64,000 nucleotides of DNA from assembly GCF_025979705.1 (NCBI RefSeq), contig NZ_CP110136.1:1178001-1242000 (forward strand), written 5' to 3'. Under the pieces are notes generated by a model. The model made no database searches, was not told where the DNA came from, and saw nothing but the letters and a program-made list of their open reading frames with translations. The position numbers were made by a program, and so were the translations under genes. Source of the DNA: Hymenobacter sp. YIM 151858-1. GTDB lineage: Bacteria > Bacteroidota > Bacteroidia > Cytophagales > Hymenobacteraceae. This document shows positions 1 through 6,975 of this stretch, piece by piece (within the stretch, counting starts at the first letter, position 1; the number at the start of each line of letters is the position of its first letter).

Positions 1-1286
1 GCCCGCCGGGCCACAAATCGGCGTACACGTTTGAGAAAGGAATGTTCTCGCAACACCGGCTCATCGGCGTCGATGGCACACAATCCCGACAAGTCGCAAG
101 TGCCGTCGGCTTCGAGCACCTGACGGGCGCCTTTACTGAGTTGTGGCAATTGGCTCAGGTGGTCGGACGACAAAGCGGCGGGCTTGCAATACCAGTCGGG
201 GTGTGCTTGCAACTTGGTTTTATCATCCCCGGTAAGCCAACGTTCGTAACCAAGCCAGTCGCAGTTACTACACAAGCCACAGACGTGGTAATCAATTGTT
301 GTCCAGCCATGCGCCGCAGCCTGATCAAGAACCCGTAGCACATCCTGCTTTAGGAAGCGGACGACACTGGGTGCAACAACCGAAAACTCGACTTTTTCGA
401 GCGTGTCTAGGATAACCTGAAACTTTTGCTCGGTAGTAACGCCAGCATGGCTGGCCAGCAACGCGTCGAGGGCCGGCTTTTCTTGGTGTGTCCATAGAAA
501 GCACTCGTCGGACACGAAGTAGTCGTTCTGTAAGCCATTTTCCTCTAACCAGTTGGCCAGCACAATGCTGTACAACACCACTTCAGCGGCGTAGCTCTTG
601 TTGCCCTCCGCAGTGTTTTTTACATCCACCACACTCAAGGCAAGGCGCGGCTCCGTGGCGGGTAGGCGTCGGCGTTTGCCTGTGGGCATGACTTCCCATA
701 ACAGACCGGTATTGGGCCGTACCAGCACAATATCAGGTCGCATTCCCTGCAGAGCCGGAAAATGAAGCACCTGCGTTGGGGTAAGACCCAGGTTCTGCTC
801 GAGCAGTCGTGAACGGAAATCCTCAGGCTCGATGGCAGGCTGCAAGCACAAGCCCGGAGTCGGCACCGCACGTAATGCGCGTACCAAGTCTATCTCATCG
901 AACTTTCCGTCGGCCTTCTTTTTGGCTTGCACGGTTGGAGTACCAAACATGTTGACCAACATGTTGTACTCGTGGTCCTCAAACTCTACGCCGGCCGCTG
1001 TTACCAACTGAATATTGGGACGGGCGCTGAGTGGCACCGGAATCCCAGCGGCCTCTAATATTGCGTGGCTGTTGGACTTGAATAACGAAAAGAATAGCTC
1101 ACGGTCACAGTTTGTACGCAGGTACATAGACAAGGTAGACTTGCCTATTTTGGCGGGCGGGAAAGAAGGCACTGGGCGGATATCTAGGTTATTGACGAAC
1201 CAAGTGAAAATCGTACTCGACGGCCGCAGTTGAAGCAGCGGCCATCTGAGCGGCTTGACGTTTACCGGAGTGGGCTGTTTGGGCAT
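1..1286 (-). CDS. RecB/Dna2-type Fe-S nuclease (likely nuclease-helicase), partial
   Basis: An open frame runs leftward without a stop from an ATG at 1286 to the window edge (at least 428 residues). Near residues 50-68 is the motif MYLRTNCDRELFFSLF, typical of RecB/Cas4/Dna2 nucleases. A PD-(D/E)XK core follows: PDIVLV with D185, then VVDVK with D221 and K223, then a Y-x3-E helix. Cys60 and a C-terminal set C336, C339, C342 and C367 have the one-plus-three layout of the 4Fe-4S cluster of AddB, Dna2 and Cas4. Residues 370-395 (DHLSQLPQLSKGAR) resemble the hairpin region before the helicase in TM0106-like RecB-helicase fusions; a helicase domain outside the window is inference. The chosen start overlaps the methyltransferase gene by 98 bp, so a later GTG near 1170 is possible. 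Confidence 0.72.
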   Translation of the reverse strand, partial: MPKQPTPVNVKPLRWPLLQLRPSSTIFTWFVNNLDIRPVPSFPPAKIGKSTLSMYLRTNCDRELFFSLFKSNSHAILEAAGIPVPLSARPNIQLVTAAGVEFEDHEYNMLVNMFGTPTVQAKKKADGKFDEIDLVRALRAVPTPGLCLQPAIEPEDFRSRLLEQNLGLTPTQVLHFPALQGMRPDIVLVRPNTGLLWEVMPTGKRRRLPATEPRLALSVVDVKNTAEGNKSYAAEVVLYSIVLANWLEENGLQNDYFVSDECFLWTHQEKPALDALLASHAGVTTEQKFQVILDTLEKVEFSVVAPSVVRFLKQDVLRVLDQAAAHGWTTIDYHVCGLCSNCDWLGYERWLTGDDKTKLQAHPDWYCKPAALSSDHLSQLPQLSKGARQVLEADGTCDLSGLCAIDADEPVLREHSFLKRVRRFVARR

Positions 1287-2313
1287 TACGCACCGAAACA
1301 ACGCGCCACGGAATGGTGGAGGCTTCCAAGGAGTTGAGCATCAACTCCCGGGCATCCGTTTTGGCAGATGGAATGATGCCGAAGCGAACATACATATGTA
1401 AGCTATCGGCTGTGGAACGGGCCATGTTGGCCCAAACCTGCCCCAACGATTCGGCGAAAACGGCTTTACCGGTGTGTTGGAGCTGATTGGCATTGCCGTA
1501 AGCAACGTGGTCTGGGCCACCCACGAACCAGTTTCGTAACCACTGATCTTCCACATAGGTCCTCATGCCGTAGTAGGGCGGCGAGGTTACCACTACTGAG
1601 AAATCCAGAGCCTCTTTGGCGATGCTGTCAGGCGAACGGGCATCTCCCAAACAAACATCATTAAAACTAACACTAGCCGGTAGAGGACTTGACGGAATAC
1701 GCTCCAGCTTGCGCTGCAGAACGGCTATAACATCCAAATTGGGTGCTGTCAACTGCTTCTGTTGCCAAAACTTAACGGAGTATTCCGGTTTCGACGAGAA
1801 GGTTCGCGGCATCTGATTAGAGAAGTAAGCCTGATTCTCCGGCTTTTTGCTCATAGGTCCGTGTAGGCAACCTAACATTGCTGCCCGAAGCATAATGGAG
1901 GCTTCTGTATGCTGTTCGAGTGTTAGCAGCCCTTCACGGATAGCACAGATTTTTCGGAGGACTTCTGGATGGTACGCCCCGTAGAAAAAGGCCGAATCGG
2001 GAATGTGCTTCGGAATAATTGTATCGATGAACGCACGAGCCAAATCCAAGATCGGGGCTTGCAACACCTGGCATAACTTAGCTTGGGCAATTGCTACCGC
2101 TACAGGAGAAGCATCTACTCCTGCAGAAGCTAGCCGTAGGGAACGGGCCGCAAATAACGTGGTGCCCCGTCCGCAAAAAGGATCTACTACTTTGGATTTT
2201 GCTGCCTTATGTTTCTGCAGCACCTGCATCGGGTACTCCAAAGGAAACATCGTGAAATAAGGACAAATAGCGTTGAGCGCGTTCTGTGGCTCGTATGCTA
2301 GGCCTCTGGCCAT
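1189..2313 (-). CDS. DNA methyltransferase (N4-cytosine/N6-adenine amino-methylase)
   Basis: This 374-residue protein has an AdoMet-binding motif DPFCGRGTT at about residues 44-52 and a catalytic motif TSPPYYGM at about residue 243. The order motif I then motif IV, with about 190 residues between them, is seen in alpha-type amino-methyltransferases. The SPPY form is common in N4-cytosine enzymes, so the modified base cannot be assigned. The gene lies directly upstream of, and overlaps, a RecB-like nuclease gene, suggesting a modification and nuclease defence pair. Its base composition is lower in GC than the phage replication genes to its right, which suggests a separate origin. No specificity subunit is visible in the window. 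Confidence 0.82.
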   Translation of the reverse strand: MARGLAYEPQNALNAICPYFTMFPLEYPMQVLQKHKAAKSKVVDPFCGRGTTLFAARSLRLASAGVDASPVAVAIAQAKLCQVLQAPILDLARAFIDTIIPKHIPDSAFFYGAYHPEVLRKICAIREGLLTLEQHTEASIMLRAAMLGCLHGPMSKKPENQAYFSNQMPRTFSSKPEYSVKFWQQKQLTAPNLDVIAVLQRKLERIPSSPLPASVSFNDVCLGDARSPDSIAKEALDFSVVVTSPPYYGMRTYVEDQWLRNWFVGGPDHVAYGNANQLQHTGKAVFAESLGQVWANMARSTADSLHMYVRFGIIPSAKTDARELMLNSLEASTIPWRVVSVRNAQTAHSGKRQAAQMAAASTAAVEYDFHLVRQ

Positions 2314-2501
2314 GGGTAAGTCAAGTTAGTCGGTATTAAGCCTCGCTCGAAGGTGACGAAGCATACCAGGTGTAAAGTAAGTAATAAGCTTTCTGAAGCA
2401 GGCTCTCCACGAAAACATTAAAGAGCTTTTTGGCAAGAGAATGAAACGGTGTGAACCATAGCCAAGAGCAACATGACAGACGAGGCGCGCTTGCGCACAT
2501 G

Positions 2502-3206
2502 CTAAATATGGTTGGGGTTGATGCCGTGACGCAGGGCGAAGCGGTGGGCATCCTGCCGGTGGCGGTGGTCGATGGCGCGCTGGGCGGCTTCGTTGGGCTT
2601 CCAGTCGGGGCGGGGGTGGCGCTGGGTGGCGGTTTGGGTTTCGGCACGCAGCTGGTCGGCTTCGGCGGCTGAAAGCAGGCCGCGCTTCTGCTTTTGGTTG
2701 ATGAGGCTCAGGCGCTGGCGCAGGTGCTCGGCGTTGGGGTGGTCGTCGGGGATTTGGCGGCCGATGCCTACCACGAGCTGCGGGGCGGCCCGCTGCAGCT
2801 GCTGGAGGGTGTGCTGTTCCTGGCTGGCGCCGCGGGCTTTCTGGTCGAGGTGCTGGTTTTCGAGAAAGCGGGCCTTTCGATCGAAGTACTCGCGGATGAG
2901 GGCGTAGATGCGGGCCGGGTCGAGCGACTGGTAGAACTTGCTGCCGTTGGTGCGGGCTTCCTTCAGGGCCAGGATAATATCCTTCAGGCTGTCGTGGGTG
3001 TAGGTCTGGGCCAGCGTATCGGCCATTTCCAGGATGTCGGCCGCGTCGGGCTTGTCGGGCACGCGCAGCGAGTCGATGAAGGCGCGCAGGATGATGACAA
3101 GCAGCGCGACGAGCACCTGCTCGCCGTGGCGGCGGCGTAGCTGGTAGAGCTTGGGGGCGGCGTGGGCCTGGGCGATGGTCAGCCCGGTGGACACCTCGGC
3201 CAACAT
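2502..3206 (-). CDS. DUF6633-like phage/plasmid protein
   Basis: This leftward gene lies directly downstream of the replication initiator gene. The core YTHDSLKDIILALKEARTNG followed by LDPARIYALIREYFDRKARF resembles small Bacteroidota phage proteins of the DUF6633 type, which are usually found beside replication genes. I assign this by memory of the pattern, not by a search. The C-terminal third is charged and Gln-rich. The frame opens as far up as 3365, but a start there would overlap the initiator by 125 bp; the ATG at 3206 (MLAEVSTGLTI) avoids this and keeps the conserved part. No function is known to me. Confidence 0.6.
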   Translation of the reverse strand: MLAEVSTGLTIAQAHAAPKLYQLRRRHGEQVLVALLVIILRAFIDSLRVPDKPDAADILEMADTLAQTYTHDSLKDIILALKEARTNGSKFYQSLDPARIYALIREYFDRKARFLENQHLDQKARGASQEQHTLQQLQRAAPQLVVGIGRQIPDDHPNAEHLRQRLSLINQKQKRGLLSAAEADQLRAETQTATQRHPRPDWKPNEAAQRAIDHRHRQDAHRFALRHGINPNHI

Positions 3207-3240
3207 GAGGCGGGCATCGGGGCTCGGGGTGCGGGCAAGC

Positions 3241-4266
3241 TCACCGATCCCACTTGCTGACGTAGCCAGTGCCAGCAGGGCCGCTTCCGGCCGGCTGCTG
3301 GTGCAGGCTGCCATCGGGGCTGCGCTGGACGTTTGGAGCGAGTTTGAGGCGGTTGTCGTGGGCATCGTTGAGCATGAACTTGGTGGCGGTGGCCTTCCAG
3401 TCGCGGCGGCGGGGCGGCTCGCCGTCCTTGCGCCAGTTGGCTACCTGCGCGTGGTAGAATCGTAAATCGGCCAGCTCGTAATCGGTGCTGGCGAAGGCGG
3501 CGGCGAAGTCTTCGTAACGAGCAAGCCCGGACTCGGCGAAGGGCACTTCGGGGCGCTGGGGCCGGGCTTTTTCGGTGCGGGCGGTGGTGGCAGCCCGGGC
3601 GGCGGCTTGGCGGATGGTGGCCTGCTGTACCCCCTTTTTCTTTGGCGCAACTTTCTTTTTGGGGGCTTCGGCTGCGCCGATGGTCGATAGGTCGTCTTCG
3701 AATACCTCCGCTGCTGACTGTCCTTCGCCCGCGAAAACCTGGTTCCTTCTTTTTTTCAGGCCGCTGCCTCCGTTTGAGGTAGTGGTGTTTAGTACATCAC
3801 CAGTTTTATCCAATAAGGAGTGTTGTGGCACATCTGCCACGGGTGATACTGGTTCACCCGTGGCAGATGTGCCCCTGGTAGGGGTGTTTACAGGTGGCAC
3901 TTCTGCACCCGATGGAGCCGGTTCACTGGTGGCAGAAGTGCCACTGGTGCCGGCTTCTACTGGTGGCACTTCTGCCACTGGTAAGACCGTCATCCGGCAG
4001 CGGCTGGGCTGGTACTTGGATTTACTGGGCTGGTAGGTCAGCAAGCCCCAGGCGACGAGGTCGTAAAGCGTATCGGTGTACGTGCGCTTGTTGCCGATGC
4101 GGGCGGCCTGCATAGCGGCGGCGTGGTCGAGGTCGAAGGCCTCGGGAAACCGCTCGGCGTTCCAGGCGAAGAACAGCGCCCAGTACAAGCTGACGTGCTG
4201 CGGCTTTGCATGCGGGTGGCACGTCAGCAGCCGGTGGGCGGTGCGGGTATGGTGGATGTAGTTCAC
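3241..4266 (-). CDS. Lambda O-like phage replication initiator
   Basis: This 341-residue protein has three parts. Residues 1-95 form a predicted winged-helix domain with a replication-initiator look (HVSLYWALFFAWN, then NKRTYTDTLYDLVAWGLL). Residues 97-147 are a low-complexity linker with repeats such as AEVPPV and GTSAT. Residues about 230-320 form a second conserved domain (YEDFAAAF, LRFYHAQVANWRKDG) common at the C-terminus of Bacteroidota phage replication proteins. The linker is encoded by five evenly spaced palindromes that look like origin iterons, so the gene has the layout of lambda O: binding domain, origin within the gene, partner-recruiting domain. The neighbours (PP-loop protein 12 bp upstream, DUF6633-like gene downstream) fit a phage early operon. 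The replication role is inference. Confidence 0.7.
   Translation of the reverse strand: MNYIHHTRTAHRLLTCHPHAKPQHVSLYWALFFAWNAERFPEAFDLDHAAAMQAARIGNKRTYTDTLYDLVAWGLLTYQPSKSKYQPSRCRMTVLPVAEVPPVEAGTSGTSATSEPAPSGAEVPPVNTPTRGTSATGEPVSPVADVPQHSLLDKTGDVLNTTTSNGGSGLKKRRNQVFAGEGQSAAEVFEDDLSTIGAAEAPKKKVAPKKKGVQQATIRQAAARAATTARTEKARPQRPEVPFAESGLARYEDFAAAFASTDYELADLRFYHAQVANWRKDGEPPRRRDWKATATKFMLNDAHDNRLKLAPNVQRSPDGSLHQQPAGSGPAGTGYVSKWDR
3825..3978. repeat. Five iterons within the initiator gene (candidate phage origin)
   Basis: Five copies of a 16-bp palindrome GTGGCA-N4-TGCCAC start at 3825, 3860, 3894, 3929 and 3963. The start-to-start distances are 35, 34, 35 and 34 bp. Copies 1, 4 and 5 match fully; copy 2 ends TGCCCC and copy 3 ends TGCACC. 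The spacing is not a multiple of three, so the repeats are not explained by a repeated peptide. An AT-richer stretch lies on the 3747-3824 side, which could be the unwinding element. This matches the lambda ori layout; origin function is inferred. Confidence 0.72.
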
Positions 4267-4278
4267 GCGGCCGGTTCA

Positions 4279-5115
4279 TCAGAAAGAGCATTCGCACGGG
4301 CGGCGCATTTCGGCCGCTTCCAGCTGGTAGCGACGCAGGTCCCAGGAGAACTTGCCGGTGGGGTAGTGCTCGGTATTGGGCACGCCATCGGCCTGCATCT
4401 GGGCGAAAACCGGGCGCAGCTCGGCCAGCGGGAGCGGGCGCACGCGCTTGTAGGCCCGGCTGCGGTTGATGGTGTAGCCCAACTGCTGCTCGGCCGCCTC
4501 GGCCTGGGCGTACACGTCGGGGCGGTGGCAGAACGTAACGTACCAGTGCTGGATGCCACCCTTTAGGCAGCCTGCGCAGTTGCCGTGCTTGTAAGTGCCG
4601 TAGGTCAGGGGCGGGGCGATGCCCACCTCCGTGGTACTTTCCAGCGTGTCGGGCCACTCGGCCAACGGGAAGCAGGTGGCGTAGCCCATTGAGCCCAGGA
4701 TGGCGCGGCGCCGGCTGATGCGGTCCTGCTCGTGGTCGTCGAACCCGTAGTAGATGACGGCCTGGTCCGGCGGGTGGTGCTGCTCGAGGTAGGCGTGGAA
4801 AGGCTTGGTCTTTAGCTCGTGGGTGCAGAAGGCATTGCCGTTGCCGGGTTGCTTGAACGCCTTAGCCGCCAGGCTCACCTGGAACTGATCGGGCAGCTGC
4901 CGGGCATCGGTGATGCCGCCGAGGTTGGCGTATGTAATGGGCACCCCGAGAAACGACGCTACCTCCAGCTTGAACCGCTTGATGTCGGCGGCTTCTTTGT
5001 GCGGGTGGATGTCATGGTTCAGTAATACCACGTCGTGCGGCCCGAAGCGGCGAACTACCGCAACGGCTACGAGGGCCGAGCTGTGGCCTCCGGAGAAACA
5101 AACGATGTGCTTCAT
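4279..5115 (-). CDS. PP-loop protein, PAPS reductase/sulfotransferase-like
   Basis: This 278-residue protein begins with a PP-loop SGGHSSA (residues 8-14), which binds ATP in the adenine nucleotide alpha-hydrolase superfamily (CysH, TtcA, MnmA and others). It has a Cys set C97, C180-x2-C183 and C196 that could hold a metal or Fe-S cluster. It is COG0175-like in look but is not next to sulfate assimilation genes; it sits between phage genes, 5 bp after the preceding gene and 12 bp before the initiator. Phage homologues of this family are common and their role is usually unknown; possible roles are nucleobase or tRNA thiolation or another DNA modification. The superfamily call is firm and the reaction is not known. 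Confidence 0.75.
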   Translation of the reverse strand: MKHIVCFSGGHSSALVAVAVVRRFGPHDVVLLNHDIHPHKEAADIKRFKLEVASFLGVPITYANLGGITDARQLPDQFQVSLAAKAFKQPGNGNAFCTHELKTKPFHAYLEQHHPPDQAVIYYGFDDHEQDRISRRRAILGSMGYATCFPLAEWPDTLESTTEVGIAPPLTYGTYKHGNCAGCLKGGIQHWYVTFCHRPDVYAQAEAAEQQLGYTINRSRAYKRVRPLPLAELRPVFAQMQADGVPNTEHYPTGKFSWDLRRYQLEAAEMRRPCECSF

Positions 5116-5120
5116 GGGGG

Positions 5121-5690
5121 CTACTCGATTAGCAACTCTTGCCCCGTGGACTTGCTGAACAAATCGAGCTGGCGGCCAGCCTCGGCGCGTTTGCCGCGCA
5201 AGGCGGCTTCGACTTCGGCCAGCGCCTCGAGCATCGCCGTTTCCAGCAAGCCGGCGTAATCGTAGACGGGGCCGGTTTCGTCGTCGTAGGCGACGTAGGG
5301 GCTGGTCAGGTTTAGCACCTTGCCACCCTTCAACTCGCGCTGGCCGATGAGCGTCACGCCGCCGTTGCGGCCGATGCTGAAGCCGGTGACGGCGTAGCCG
5401 GCGAAGTGGCCGGGCAGCTCCTCAGCTTCGTCTTCGGGCCAGTAGTCGGACGATTCAACCAACTGCTCGGTGAGCAGGCAGAGGTGGGGCACGAGGCAGG
5501 CAAAGCAGTGTTGCAAGTCGGCGTGAACCGGCACGGTGCCCTGCATGGTGAAGGTCCTGGCTGGGGCGTCGGCTTCGTGCTGCTCGCTGAACTCGGCGTA
5601 GAGCAGGCCGTTCTTCAGCTTCGCTTTCTGAATGCAGATGACGGAGGTAGCGGCCTCGGGGCCGACGATGGGGGCAAGTTGGGTGCTCAT
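5121..5690 (-). CDS. Hypothetical phage early protein
   Basis: This 189-residue protein is not recognised. The start ATG at 5690 overlaps the stop of the upstream methylase-like gene (ATGA), which supports the start and indicates translational coupling. The middle (GYAVTGFSIGRNGGVTLIGQ) looks like a beta-sheet core. The C-terminal 50 residues are helical and charged (ETAMLEALAEVEAALRGK) and end in LDLFSKSTG. There is no signal peptide or membrane segment, so it is probably cytoplasmic. The same frame stays open further upstream, but that part overlaps the neighbouring gene and looks non-coding. Confidence 0.65.
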   Translation of the reverse strand: MSTQLAPIVGPEAATSVICIQKAKLKNGLLYAEFSEQHEADAPARTFTMQGTVPVHADLQHCFACLVPHLCLLTEQLVESSDYWPEDEAEELPGHFAGYAVTGFSIGRNGGVTLIGQRELKGGKVLNLTSPYVAYDDETGPVYDYAGLLETAMLEALAEVEAALRGKRAEAGRQLDLFSKSTGQELLIE

Positions 5691-6316
5691 GCGGGCTGCG
5701 GGGTTTGGTGGTGGGCATGAAAGACGGCGGCCGAGAAGCCGCGGGGCGTAAGGCTGCGGATGTTGGCGCGGTTCTTCGAGCCGGGTACCTTGTCTACCAT
5801 CGAGCCTTTGACGGGAAAGACCGGGCGCTTTTCGGGCATGACGAAGCCGTGGCCGGTCCACAGGAAAGTGCGTTTGGTGTAGGCTTCGGGCTCCGGGTCG
5901 GGCAGCCAGCCGGCGTACTCGCAGGGGTCGAACTGATGGTCGGGCTCGCGCCAGTAGTGGCGGAGCTGACCGCGCGGGTTCTCGATAAAGTAAGGGGCGC
6001 CGAGTCGCTGGCAGAGGTCGGCGGCAGCGCCTACCAGGTCGAGGGCGACGGCCAGGGCGCGCAGGCCCTTGACGCGGAACAGGTGGGCGCCGGCATTGCT
6101 CAGGTCGGTACACGGCGGGAAGGCGGCCACGAAGGCCACCGGGCCGGCCGGGGGAGTGAAGCGGCGCACGTCGCCGCCGACCAGGCACACGTTGCCTTGC
6201 CAGGTTTCGCCGGGCGGGTGCTGCACGTCCACGCAGTAGCAGGTATAGCCGGCGGCGGCCCAGGGCTCCACGAAGCGGCCGGAGTGGTCGAACAGGGAAA
6301 TGACGGTCTGGCTCAT
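5687..6316 (-). CDS. Short C5-cytosine methyltransferase-like phage protein
   Basis: This 209-residue protein shows a Rossmann-like start (VISLFDHSGRFVEPWAAAGY), a PPC motif at residues 67-69 (FPPCTDLSNAG) and an ENP motif at 112-114 (YFIENPRGQL). These correspond to motifs I, IV and VI of C5-cytosine methyltransferases. It is much shorter than a full enzyme (usually over 300 residues) and has no clear target-recognition region, so it may be a minimal phage enzyme or a family member with another job. The start at 6316 forms an ATGA overlap with the end of the interrupted excisionase-like gene, and its own stop overlaps the next start. Confidence 0.68.
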   Translation of the reverse strand: MSQTVISLFDHSGRFVEPWAAAGYTCYCVDVQHPPGETWQGNVCLVGGDVRRFTPPAGPVAFVAAFPPCTDLSNAGAHLFRVKGLRALAVALDLVGAAADLCQRLGAPYFIENPRGQLRHYWREPDHQFDPCEYAGWLPDPEPEAYTKRTFLWTGHGFVMPEKRPVFPVKGSMVDKVPGSKNRANIRSLTPRGFSAAVFHAHHQTPQPA

Positions 6317-6610
6317 GCGGCGGCTACTTGCATGGTGGCCCGGTGGTAGCGGCGCGGGTAGGCGTCGAGCACGGACTGGCGGAAGCCCCAATCTTTTTCA
6401 TTGAGACGCACTCCCTGAAGGCGGCCGGCGCGGCGGGCGCGCAGCAGGGCCAGAAAGGCCGATGTAGGCAGCGGCCTGGGCAGTGGTCAGCACCTGGTCG
6501 GGCTTGGCGGTGGTGGCTTTGGCGCGGGCGGCTTCGGCCTGCTCCAGCTTGTCGAGGCGCGCGGTGAGGTTCTGGAACTCGGCCGCACTGAGGATGACGG
6601 CGGTTTGCAT
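6313..6610 (-). pseudogene. Excisionase/MerR-like HTH gene split by a frameshift
   Basis: The 5' part (6610 down to about 6460) encodes MQTAVILSAAEFQNL, a coiled segment and then VLTTAQAAAYIG, the first half of an HTH_17 excisionase-type domain. In that frame the sequence then becomes Pro/Arg-rich and stops at 6398. In another frame from about 6457 the expected second half appears: FLALLRARRAGRLQG, VRLNEKDWGF, then LDAYPRRYH, ending at 6313-6315 in an ATGA overlap with the next gene. About four or five residues between the halves are missing, which fits a small deletion. It could be a real mutation or a sequence error. The start overlaps the preceding stop (TGATG). Confidence 0.6.
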
Positions 6611-6870
6611 CAGGCGTCGGCAATAAGTTTTTGGGCCCGCTCCTGTATTTGGCGCTGCCGGTCCTTTGCTTCCTCAGCTACTTCCAAAAACACCTCTATC
6701 ACTTCGGGGCGGCTGCTGCGACCGTTGAGCAACTGGTAAATGCCGCTGGTGGTAATGCTGATGCCCTTCTGGGCCAGCCTACGGATGGTTTCCTCGACCA
6801 CGCCATTCTTGCGCGGCAGACTGCGGAGGATTTGTTGGAATAATGTGGGTTCTTTTGCTGGTTGTTCCAC
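6610..6870 (-). CDS. Cro-like HTH regulator
   Basis: This 86-residue protein starts at a GTG at 6870 (VEQPAKEPTLFQQ). It contains a helix-turn-helix pattern in the middle (VVEETIRRLAQKGISITTSGIYQLLNGR) and a charged helical tail. The frame continues upstream to 7047, but that portion lies in the operator region and has no coding character. It is transcribed away from the S24 repressor gene and is first in the leftward early operon, the position of Cro in lambdoid phages. It lacks a peptidase domain. The Cro-like role is inferred from position and domain. Confidence 0.65.
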   Translation of the reverse strand: MEQPAKEPTLFQQILRSLPRKNGVVEETIRRLAQKGISITTSGIYQLLNGRSSRPEVIEVFLEVAEEAKDRQRQIQERAQKLIADA

Positions 6871-6975
6871 TTTAATTGCAGTTAAGTGTGTACATTGGTG
6901 CAACAAAGCGACGCCTTGTATGCGTACAAATATACACACACATAAGTGTGTAAGTTGCACTAATGCACACAAAAT
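6871..6975. promoter_or_regulatory. Divergent operator/promoter region of the lysogeny switch
   Basis: This spacer between divergent regulators is AT-rich and full of GTGTGTA boxes. A clear palindrome TACACAC-N6-GTGTGTA lies at 6933-6952. A further half-site TAAGTGTGTA is at 6883-6892, and GTGTG/CACAC pairs surround 6946-6969. TAAGTTGC at 6951-6958 approximates a -7 box for the rightward repressor gene. The layout fits repressor binding that controls both promoters. Confidence 0.6.

Noticed and set aside
2336-2647. A short leftward Pro/Ser/Thr-rich frame
   Set aside because: It overlaps the DUF6633-like gene in another frame and shows shadow composition.
3825-3978. CRISPR array
   Set aside because: The repeat is only 16 bp and palindromic, the spacers are 18-19 bp, and the array lies inside a coding gene; iterons explain it better.
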